Of a DNA stretch of 7,560 nt, positions 1 through 5,398 are shown in pieces (within the stretch, counting starts at the first letter, position 1; the number at the start of each line of letters is the position of its first letter). This DNA is from Actinomycetes bacterium (GTDB taxonomy: Bacteria > Actinomycetota > Actinomycetes > Actinomycetales > Cellulomonadaceae): positions 1-7,560 of the forward strand of contig JAEWYD010000210.1 of assembly GCA_023462275.1 (NCBI GenBank), in the 5' to 3' direction. A model generated the notes under the pieces. That model searched no databases, had not been told where the DNA came from, and saw only the letters and a program-made list of their open reading frames with translations. The position numbers and the translations under genes were made by a program.

Positions 1-182
1 GCCACGGTGCGCACCGGGCCGCCGAGGGCCTCGGAGCGCGGGCGGTAGTCCGCGAAGAAGTCCCACCAGGCCGGGTCGACGGAGTCCTTGTCGGCCAGGT
101 ACTGCTCGTACAGCTCGTCCACCAACCACTGGTTGGCACCGAAGGACGAGCGCAGTGCGTCGCGGTCTGCCTTGTGGGACAA
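1..182 (-). CDS. kgd: 2-oxoglutarate decarboxylase/dehydrogenase E1 (Kgd/SucA type), N-terminal fragment
   Basis: Only the first 60 codons lie in the window; the rest runs off the left edge. The translation begins (M)SHKADRDALRSSFGANQWL and continues through VDELYEQYLADKDSVDPAWW and DFFADYRP. This matches the short N-terminal segment of actinobacterial Kgd, where an FGxNxWLVxExY motif is followed by a DPxWxxFF motif. In the family this enzyme is a thiamin-diphosphate-dependent 2-oxoglutarate decarboxylase of the TCA cycle that works with an acyltransferase module. The TTG at 182-180 is chosen as start because an in-frame TGA lies 13 codons upstream, no ATG or GTG lies between, and purine-rich GGAAGG and AGAGG sequences sit just before it. 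The gene is separated from the exporter operon by 227 bp and seems to be transcribed on its own. Family identity is strong even though the catalytic domains are not visible. Confidence 0.88.
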   Translation of the reverse strand, partial: MSHKADRDALRSSFGANQWLVDELYEQYLADKDSVDPAWWDFFADYRPRSEALGGPVRTV

Positions 183-210
183 GGGGCGCCTCTGCCTTCC
201 ACGGACCTTC

Positions 211-226
211 GACCGTTGTCACGGTC
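211..226 (-). other. Perfect 6-bp hairpin in the kgd leader
   Basis: GACCGT at 211-216 and ACGGTC at 221-226 are exact reverse complements around a 4-base loop. It falls between the proposed kgd transcription start (about 236) and the TTG start codon, about 20 bases before the ribosome-binding region. It could be an RNA hairpin that affects translation, or a DNA operator. No known riboswitch is recognised in this leader of about 54 bases. Confidence 0.4.
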
Positions 227-242
227 GCGCTTGTGTGCTTCC

Positions 243-271
243 ACACTAGGCCACGCGCGGCCCCGAGTCGT
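243..271 (-). promoter_or_regulatory. Probable kgd promoter
   Basis: Read on the minus strand there is a TAGTGT hexamer (plus 248-243), a good fit to the TANNNT -10 pattern. It is preceded at 17 bp by ACGACT (plus 271-266), which keeps only the central GAC of the -35 consensus. Transcription would start near 236, giving a leader of about 54 bases. An inverted repeat, GTGTG at 233-237 with CACAC at 242-246, overlaps the -10 and the start point, so it could be an operator. The -35 is weak, so confidence is moderate. Confidence 0.45.
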
Positions 272-325
272 GTCCCGTCCCTGCAGGTGGGCGGCCTGTC
301 GGGCGGCCCGGACGCCGACGATGAG

Positions 326-367
326 GACCCGGCCAAGCGCTCGTCAAGAAACGAGCGTGGCCGGGTC
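326..367 (-). terminator. Long GC-rich hairpin, likely terminator of the exporter operon
   Basis: GACCCGGCCA (326-335) pairs with TGGCCGGGTC (358-367). After a 2-base bulge, CGCTCGT (338-344) pairs with ACGAGCG (351-357) around the loop CAAGAA. That makes 17 base pairs. It lies about 40 bp beyond the permease stop codon in the direction of transcription and before the kgd promoter, where a terminator is expected. No U-run follows on the minus strand, which is common for actinobacterial terminators. It would fold equally well from the other strand. Confidence 0.6.
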
Positions 368-392
368 AATCCATCGTCAGGTCGCGCCGGGG

Positions 393-419
393 CGTCGGCC
401 GACGGGCCGTCAGCTGACG
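393..419. repeat. Two adjacent perfect 12-bp palindromes
   Basis: CGTCGGCCGACG (393-404) and CGTCAGCTGACG (408-419) are each perfect palindromes, separated by 3 bp. They share the outer CGTC and GACG and differ in the central four bases, with centres 15 bp apart. The second overlaps the last codons of the permease, and its TCA at 410-412 is the stop codon on the minus strand. They could act as a paired protein-binding site or as part of the 3' end structure of the exporter mRNA. Confidence 0.5.
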
Positions 420-1222
420 TCGCGGCGGAACGTCGTCAGCCGGCCCACGAGGGCCAGGGCGAGCCCGTAGCCGATCAGGACCACGACGCCGGGCCACCGG
501 CCGAGCAGCTCCCCGAGGCCGGAGACGTTGTAGAAGCTCGAGCCGGCGATGGCCTCGCCCGCTGCCCCCGGCAGCCACTTCGCGACGCCCTCGGCGCCGT
601 CGATCATCCCGAAGGCCATCCGCAGGACCGGCTCCACGAGCTGGGTGAAGGCCAGGATCACGACGATCGCGACCACCTGGTTCTTCAGCGCGGCGCCGAA
701 CCCGACGCCGACGACCGTCCAGATGGTCAGCGCGAGGACGGAGAAGACGATCGCGCGGAGCACCTCGGGCTCGCCGAGCATCGCGTCCTCGCCCATGATC
801 CGGAGCACGGCCGCGCCGGTGCCCATGGTCGCCAGGACGGCGCAGACGCCGTAGAGGAGGCCCATGGGGACGCTCGCCAGCAGCTTCGCTCCCAGCACCG
901 TCCCGCGGCGCGGCTCGGCCAGGAGCGTCGGCGTCATGGTCTGGTGGCGGAACTCGCCGGTGACCGACAGCGCGCCGATGATCACGGGGAAGACGTAGCC
1001 CAGCGTCGGCGCGAGCGTGTAGACGGCGAGCGCCATGTCGAGCGGCGCAATGACCAGCGGCACGTCGTTGCCGGCCATGGACATGCTCGCGGGGTTTGAC
1101 GCGAGCGCGTAGGCCATGACGCCGGCCAGGAAGGCCATGTAGCCGGCCATCGTGACGAGCAGCACCCACCACATGCGGGTGGTGAAGAACTTGCGGTACT
1201 CGGCGACGAGCGCGGCCCTCAT
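410..1222 (-). CDS. ABC-2 type exporter permease
   Basis: This encodes a 270-residue integral membrane protein, the membrane partner of the ATPase gene just before it. Six hydrophobic segments can be seen at roughly residues 18-40, 66-87, 112-136, 150-173, 176-195 and 243-260. Between segments 2 and 3 is a GEFRHQTMTPTLL stretch (89-101) resembling the GExRxxT loop of ABC-2 permeases, followed by positively charged AEPRRG. The start is the ATG at 1222-1220; it overlaps the ATPase stop codon in an ATGA and is preceded by a GGGGGTGG run, so translation is probably coupled. A much longer open frame extends upstream, but it only shadows the ATPase gene. The substrate cannot be read from sequence. 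Members of this type export drugs, peptides or lipids, or give self-immunity to bacteriocins. There are no signs of truncation. Confidence 0.85.
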   Translation of the reverse strand: MRAALVAEYRKFFTTRMWWVLLVTMAGYMAFLAGVMAYALASNPASMSMAGNDVPLVIAPLDMALAVYTLAPTLGYVFPVIIGALSVTGEFRHQTMTPTLLAEPRRGTVLGAKLLASVPMGLLYGVCAVLATMGTGAAVLRIMGEDAMLGEPEVLRAIVFSVLALTIWTVVGVGFGAALKNQVVAIVVILAFTQLVEPVLRMAFGMIDGAEGVAKWLPGAAGEAIAGSSFYNVSGLGELLGRWPGVVVLIGYGLALALVGRLTTFRRDVS

Positions 1223-2163
1223 GCCGCCACCCCCTCGTGCTCGGCGCGCGGACTGCCCGTCAGGCGCAGGAAGATCTCCTCCAGGCCGACGTCGAGGCTC
1301 GTCAGCTCGTGCAGCTCGACGCCGTCGGCGAACGCGCGGGCGCCGACGGTCGCGGCGTCCAGGTCGCGGACCAGGAACGCCCCGGGGCGACCGTCGAGCG
1401 GGGTCGCCCTGCCGGGGGCGAGGGCCTCGAGCAGCGCCTGCAGCCGCTCGGCGTCGGGCGAGGCGACGCGGACCTCCCGGGTCGCCAGGCGCGCCAGGTC
1501 CGCCAGCGACGACGAGTGCACGAGCCGACCCTTCGCGATGATGACGACGTCGTCGACCGTCTGCTCGACCTCCGAGAGGACGTGGCTGGAGACCAGCACG
1601 GTGCGGCCCTGGCCGGCGAGGTAGCGCAGGAACTGGCGCAGCCAGGCGATGCCCTCCGGGTCGAGGCCGTTGGCGGGCTCGTCGAGGACGAGGACCTGGG
1701 GGTCCCCGAGGAGCGTCGTCGCGAGGCCGAGTCGCTGGCGCATGCCGAGCGAGAACCCGCCGGCGCGACGGTTGGCGGCGTCGGCGAGGCCCACGAGCTC
1801 GAGGACCTCGTCGCACCGCGCGGTGGGGACGCCCACCTGGGGCGCGTAGACCCGCAGGTGGTCGCGGGCCGTGCGGCCGGGGTGGAAGCTCGAGGCCTCG
1901 AGGGCGGCGCCGACGACGCGGCCGGGCCGCTCGAGCTCGGCGTAGCGACGACCGTCGATCGTCGCCGTGCCGGAGGTGGGGGCGACCAGCCCGAGGAGGG
2001 ACCGCAGCGTGGTGGTCTTCCCGGCGCCGTTCGGCCCGAGGAACCCGGTCACGCGGCCCGGGCCCACCTCGAAGGACAGGTCGTCGACGGCCTGGACGGC
2101 GCCGAAGCGCTTGGACAGGTGCTCGACCCGGACGAGCCCGTGCGGCTCGGTGTCACGACTCAT
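1219..2163 (-). CDS. ABC exporter ATP-binding protein (drug/bacteriocin type)
   Basis: A 314-residue ATPase that powers the permease encoded next to it. Visible motifs are Walker A GPNGAGKTT (43-51), signature FSLGMRQRLG (137-146), Walker B LVLDEP (158-163) followed by the D-loop NGLDPEG, and the switch histidine in SSH (192-194). The usual Q-loop glutamine is replaced by glutamate in AALEASSFHPGRTARDHL, as in many CcmA/BcrA-like export ATPases. The roughly 90 residues after the core form a C-terminal extension ending in EEIFLRLTG, typical of this subfamily. The ATG at 2163 is preceded by GGTGGAG. It overlaps the permease by 4 bp and lies 57 bp after the histidine kinase gene. A palindrome and a possible promoter just upstream suggest separate regulation. 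It resembles the ATPase of GntR/YtrA-controlled exporters, but no GntR gene is present in this window. Confidence 0.9.
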   Translation of the reverse strand: MSRDTEPHGLVRVEHLSKRFGAVQAVDDLSFEVGPGRVTGFLGPNGAGKTTTLRSLLGLVAPTSGTATIDGRRYAELERPGRVVGAALEASSFHPGRTARDHLRVYAPQVGVPTARCDEVLELVGLADAANRRAGGFSLGMRQRLGLATTLLGDPQVLVLDEPANGLDPEGIAWLRQFLRYLAGQGRTVLVSSHVLSEVEQTVDDVVIIAKGRLVHSSSLADLARLATREVRVASPDAERLQALLEALAPGRATPLDGRPGAFLVRDLDAATVGARAFADGVELHELTSLDVGLEEIFLRLTGSPRAEHEGVAA

Positions 2164-2169
2164 AGCTCC

Positions 2170-2199
2170 ACCCTACTTGTTCCACAACAACTAGAACAA
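2170..2199 (-). promoter_or_regulatory. Candidate promoter of the exporter operon, possibly leaderless
   Basis: On the minus strand TTGTTC (plus 2199-2194) is followed after 18 bp by TAGGGT (plus 2175-2170), a fair -35/-10 pair. Only six bases separate the -10 from the ATG at 2163, so transcription would start at or next to the start codon and give a leaderless mRNA. The GGTGGAG in the same gap would instead serve as a ribosome-binding site if the operon is read through from the kinase gene. Both may be used. Confidence 0.45.
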
Positions 2200-2201
2200 G
2201 T
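2175..2201. promoter_or_regulatory. 27-bp interrupted palindrome, candidate repressor operator
   Basis: ACTTGTTC (2175-2182) and GAACAAGT (2194-2201) are exact 8-bp reverse complements around an 11-bp spacer. A second, inner pair TTGTT (2177-2181) and AACAA (2186-2190) shares the left arm. The sequence is clearly AT-richer than the surrounding genes and lacks the GC stem and U-run of a terminator. It covers the proposed -35 and spacer of the exporter promoter, so a bound protein would block RNA polymerase. The size and symmetry fit a dimeric regulator of the GntR/YtrA or TetR kind; this is inference. Confidence 0.6.
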
Positions 2202-2220
2202 GCCGCTCCGGGTATGCCGC

Positions 2221-3276
2221 TCAGACCCCGCCGCGGACGGCGGGCAGCCGGACGCGCATCGTGCAGCCGGTCGCCGTGTCGGCCACCTCCACCGTGCCGC
2301 CGTGCAGCTCGGCGGCCCAGCGGACGATTGCGAGCCCCAGGCCGGTCCCGCCCGTGCTCAGTCGGCCGGTCTGGCCCGGTGCGTTGCCGCGGGTGAACCG
2401 CTGGAACACGCGCTCCCGGTCGGCCGGCGCAATGCCGGGCCCCTCGTCGGCGACGTCCAGGACGACCGCCCCTGCGGCGCGCCGCCCGATGAGGCGCACC
2501 TCGGCGCCCGCGGGGGAGTGCCGCACGGCGTTGGCCAGGAGGTTCGCGACGACCTGGTGGAGGCGCTCGGCGTCGGCGGGCACCGTGAGCGACGGGTCCG
2601 CCTCGACCGCCAGCGTGAGGTCCTTGGCGTCCGCCAGTGGTCGCGCGGCCGCGGCCGCCTCCTCGAGGAAGTCGCGGACCGGGACGTCGGCGATGTCCAG
2701 CCCGACCGCGCCCGCCTCGATCCGGGACAGGTCGAGGAGGTAGGCGACCAGCCGACCCAGCCGCTCGGTCTGGTCCAGTGCCGCCTGGAGCGTGTCGGCG
2801 TCGGGAGCGACGACGCCGTCCACCATGTTCTCCAGCTGCGCCTGCAGGGCGGCCACGGGCGTGCGGAGCTCGTGCGAGACGTTCGCGACCATCTCGCGCC
2901 GCAGCGTCTCGACCTCCGCGAGGTCCTGCGCCATCGTGTTGAACGCCTCGGCGAGCTGGCCGACCTCGTCGCGGCTCGTCGCACGTACCCGGCGCGAGTA
3001 GTCGCCGGACGCCATCGCGACCGCTGCGGTGCGCATCTCGCGCAGGGGCGCCGTCATGCCGTGCGCGATCACCTGGACCGCCAGCACCGAGACGACGATC
3101 GCCAGCGGCAGCGTGCGCGTGGGCCCGAGGTGGTTGCGCAGGCCGAGCCACGTGATGAACGCCGCCAGGGACACGGTCGCCGTGACGAGGATCCCGAGCT
3201 TGATCTTGATCGAGGAGAACCTGTCGAGCGGCCGGACGTCGGGCAGCCGGCCCCGGCCGTGCCGCGGTGCGCTCAT
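2221..3276 (-). CDS. Two-component sensor histidine kinase with minimal extracellular loop
   Basis: A 351-residue membrane kinase that would phosphorylate the response regulator encoded just upstream. Domains in order: a short cytoplasmic N-terminus; transmembrane helices at about 27-46 and 56-74; a HAMP linker (about 72-122); the dimerisation/phosphoacceptor helix with ANVSHELRTP, giving H135 as the phosphorylated histidine; and an ATPase domain with N-box NLLANAVRHSP (245-255), G1 box DEGPGIA (277-283), an F-box-like RVFQRF (289-294) and G2 box GTGLGLAIV (310-318). All kinase boxes are intact. The loop between the two helices is only about nine residues, so there is no separate extracellular sensor domain. 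It probably senses within the membrane or through a partner protein. The ATG at 3276 overlaps the regulator stop in an ATGA, right after GAGGG. Which signal it senses cannot be read from sequence. Confidence 0.9.
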   Translation of the reverse strand: MSAPRHGRGRLPDVRPLDRFSSIKIKLGILVTATVSLAAFITWLGLRNHLGPTRTLPLAIVVSVLAVQVIAHGMTAPLREMRTAAVAMASGDYSRRVRATSRDEVGQLAEAFNTMAQDLAEVETLRREMVANVSHELRTPVAALQAQLENMVDGVVAPDADTLQAALDQTERLGRLVAYLLDLSRIEAGAVGLDIADVPVRDFLEEAAAAARPLADAKDLTLAVEADPSLTVPADAERLHQVVANLLANAVRHSPAGAEVRLIGRRAAGAVVLDVADEGPGIAPADRERVFQRFTRGNAPGQTGRLSTGGTGLGLAIVRWAAELHGGTVEVADTATGCTMRVRLPAVRGGV

Positions 3277-4001
3277 CCCTCGGCCGGCTCGAACGCGTAG
3301 CCGACGCCGTGCACGGTGCGGATGAGGTCGGCGCCCAGCTTGCGCCGCAGCGCCTTGACGTGCGAGTCCACCGTCCGGGTGCCGCTGGCGTCGATCCAGT
3401 CCCAGACCTCGGCGAGGAGGCGCTCGCGGGTCAGCACGGTGCGCGGGCTCGACGCCAGCGTGACGAGGAGGTCGAACTCCGTCGGGGTGAGGTGGACCGG
3501 CACGCCGTCGCGCGACACCCGCCGCTGCGCGCGGTCGATCACGACGTCGCCGGCCGCGATCGCCGTCGACTGGTCGGAGAGCTGGGCGGCGCGCTCCACG
3601 CGGCGCAGCAGCGCCTTGGACCGGGCGAGCAGCTCGCGCATCGAGAACGGCTTGGTCATGTAGTCGTCGGCGCCCACGCCGAGTCCCACGAGCATGTCCG
3701 TCTCGTCGTCGCGGGCCGTCAGCATCAGCACGGGCACCGGGCGGTCCGCCTGGATGCGGCGGCACACCTCCAGGCCGTCCATGCCCGGGAGCATCACGTC
3801 GAGCACGACGAGGTCGGGGTGGTTCTCGGCCGCCGACCGCACGCCGCTGGGCCCGTCGTGCACGACGTCGACCTTCCAGCCCTCCGACGCCATGCGGTGG
3901 GCGATCGCGGTGGCGATCGCCGGCTCGTCCTCGACGACGAGCACGCGGATGCCCTCGCCGCCCGCTGCGGCGGCCCCGCCCGTGGAGCTCTTGGTCATCA
4001 T
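3273..4001 (-). CDS. OmpR/PhoB-family response regulator
   Basis: A 242-residue DNA-binding response regulator paired with the kinase that follows it. The receiver domain spans about residues 18-130. It has the acidic pocket EDE (24-26), the phosphoacceptor D68 in VVLDVMLPGMDG, the switch threonine T95 in MLTAR, and K117 in YMTKPF. The winged-helix output domain runs from about 146 to 240, with the LTPTEFDLL and RTVDSHVKALRRKLG motifs and the final VHGVGYAFE hairpin of the OmpR class. A glycine/alanine-rich tail of about 17 residues precedes the receiver. Two adjacent ATG codons (4001 and 3998) are possible starts; the spacing from a GGGG run slightly favours the second. It is transcribed divergently from the CNNM/CorC genes. 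It could act on the exporter promoter, but no clear OmpR-type tandem repeat confirms this. Confidence 0.92.
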   Translation of the reverse strand: MMTKSSTGGAAAAGGEGIRVLVVEDEPAIATAIAHRMASEGWKVDVVHDGPSGVRSAAENHPDLVVLDVMLPGMDGLEVCRRIQADRPVPVLMLTARDDETDMLVGLGVGADDYMTKPFSMRELLARSKALLRRVERAAQLSDQSTAIAAGDVVIDRAQRRVSRDGVPVHLTPTEFDLLVTLASSPRTVLTRERLLAEVWDWIDASGTRTVDSHVKALRRKLGADLIRTVHGVGYAFEPAEG

Positions 4002-4066
4002 GACCCCAAGCGTGGCACAGGCCTGGGTTATGCTCGCCGCATCATGGCCAGCTCACCCGACTGCCG
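4002..4066. promoter_or_regulatory. Divergent intergenic promoter region
   Basis: These 65 bp separate the response regulator (leftward) from the CNNM/CorC genes (rightward) and must hold at least one promoter for each. On the plus strand TATGCT (4029-4034) fits the TANNNT -10 pattern and predicts transcription from about 4041, with no good -35. An ATG at 4044, three bases past that point, opens a 20-codon frame that ends at 4106 inside the first CNNM/CorC gene. No clear -10 for the regulator was found on the minus strand. Confidence 0.4.
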
Positions 4067-5398
4067 GTGCCGGCCGGCCCCTGGGCGCTCCGGGGTGACC
4101 TCCTGAACGAGTGGATCCTCGTCGGGCTCGGCGTGCTCCTCACGGCCGGGACGGCGGTGTTCGTCGCCGCCGAGTTCGCGCTCGTGACCCTCGACCCCGG
4201 CATCGTCGACCGGGAGACGGACCCGAAGGACCGGCGCGGCACGTCCGTGCGCAAGGCCCTGCACCAGCTGTCCACGCAGCTGTCGGGCGCGCAGGTGGGC
4301 ATCACGCTGACGACGATCCTCCTCGGCTACACGGCGCAGCCAGCCCTCGCCGACCTGCTGACGCGGGCGCTCGGTGACGCGTGGGGCGGCGCCGCCGCGG
4401 GCGGGGTGGCGGCCACGATCGCGATGATCCTGGTCAACGGCTTCTCGATGGTCTTCGGCGAGCTGGTGCCGAAGAACGCGGCGCTCGCCGACCCGATGGC
4501 GACCGCACGCGTCGTCGCGCCGCTGCAGCGGGGCTTCACCACCGCGCTGGCGCCGCTCATCGCGCTCCTCAACAACAGCGCCAACAGCCTGCTGCGGCGC
4601 CTCGGCGTCGAGCCGCGCGAGGAGCTGTCCGGCGGCCGGTCCCCCCAGGAGCTCGTGGCCCTCGTGCGCCGGTCGGCGGAGGTGGGCACGCTGGACCGCG
4701 GGACCGCGACGCTGCTCGCCAACTCCATCGAGCTCGACACGCTCTCGGCCCTCGACGTGATGACCGACCGCACGCGCCTCGTCGTCGTGCGCCGCGACGA
4801 CACGGCCGCCGATGTCGTCGCGCTCGCGCGGACGACCGGTCACTCGCGCTTCCCGGTGATCGGGGAGAGCCACGACGACGTCCTCGGCCTCGTGCACCTG
4901 CGGCGGGCGATCGCCGTGCCGTACGAGCGCCGCGGCGAGGTCCCCGCGCCCGCGCTCATGGACCCGGCGCCGCGCGTGCCCGAGACGGTGACGCTCGGCC
5001 CCCTGCTGGTCGAGCTGCGCGACTACGGGCTGCAGATGGCCGTCGTCGTCGACGAGTACGGCGGCACGTCGGGCGCGGTGACCCTCGAGGACGTCGTCGA
5101 GGAGCTCGTCGGGGACGTCGCGGACGAGCACGATCCGCGCAGGGCCGGGGTGCGCCGCGTCGGGGCCGGCGTCTGGAGCGTGCCGGGCCTCCTGCGGCCG
5201 GACGAGCTCGCCGAGCAGACGGGCGTCCAGGTCCCCGAGGAGGGGGCGTACGAGACGCTCGGCGGCCTCGTGATGGCGCGCCTGGGCCGCGTCCCCGAGA
5301 CGGGGGACCTCGTGGAGGTGCCGGGCGTGCAGCTGCGCGTCGAGGCGATGGACGGGCGGCGCGTGAGCCGCGTGCGCGTGAGCCGGGTGGCCGAGTGA
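4067..5398 (+). CDS. CNNM/CorC (HlyC) family membrane protein with CBS pair, full length
   Basis: A 443-residue membrane protein of the family once called hemolysin-like, now linked to magnesium/divalent cation transport or its control. The N-terminal CNNM (DUF21) domain covers about 16-200, with AAEFALV in the first helix, QVGITLTTILLGY (76-88) and GELVPKN (131-137). A CBS pair follows (about 228-350), including DVMTDR, TGHSRFPV and VVDEYGGTSGAVTLEDVVEE. The C-terminal CorC/HlyC domain (about 360-443) completes the usual order. The start is uncertain. GTG 4067 is the first ATG, GTG or TTG in frame at the 5' end but has no ribosome-binding sequence. A CTG at 4103, just after GGGGTGA, would give MNEWILVGLG, closer to the usual N-terminus. 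The stop overlaps the next start in a GTGA, so the two genes are co-translated. Transport itself is inferred from the family. Confidence 0.88.
   Translation: MPAGPWALRGDLLNEWILVGLGVLLTAGTAVFVAAEFALVTLDPGIVDRETDPKDRRGTSVRKALHQLSTQLSGAQVGITLTTILLGYTAQPALADLLTRALGDAWGGAAAGGVAATIAMILVNGFSMVFGELVPKNAALADPMATARVVAPLQRGFTTALAPLIALLNNSANSLLRRLGVEPREELSGGRSPQELVALVRRSAEVGTLDRGTATLLANSIELDTLSALDVMTDRTRLVVVRRDDTAADVVALARTTGHSRFPVIGESHDDVLGLVHLRRAIAVPYERRGEVPAPALMDPAPRVPETVTLGPLLVELRDYGLQMAVVVDEYGGTSGAVTLEDVVEELVGDVADEHDPRRAGVRRVGAGVWSVPGLLRPDELAEQTGVQVPEEGAYETLGGLVMARLGRVPETGDLVEVPGVQLRVEAMDGRRVSRVRVSRVAE

Noticed and set aside
1237..3300. A 687-codon open frame on the plus strand across the exporter and kinase genes
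   Set aside because: It is antisense to genes with complete, recognisable motifs and has the arginine/aspartate/glycine-rich composition of a GC-rich shadow frame with no domain.
410..4001. A BceRS-BceAB type peptide-antibiotic resistance module
   Set aside because: The permease has about six helices and no large extracellular loop, unlike the ten-helix BceB, and the ATPase is of the CcmA/BcrA type. Only the short-loop kinase resembles that system.
4381..5394. Upstream in-frame extension of the second CNNM/CorC gene
   Set aside because: The extension reads as an arginine-rich low-complexity frame inside the first gene; recognisable CNNM sequence begins only at the GTG at 5395.
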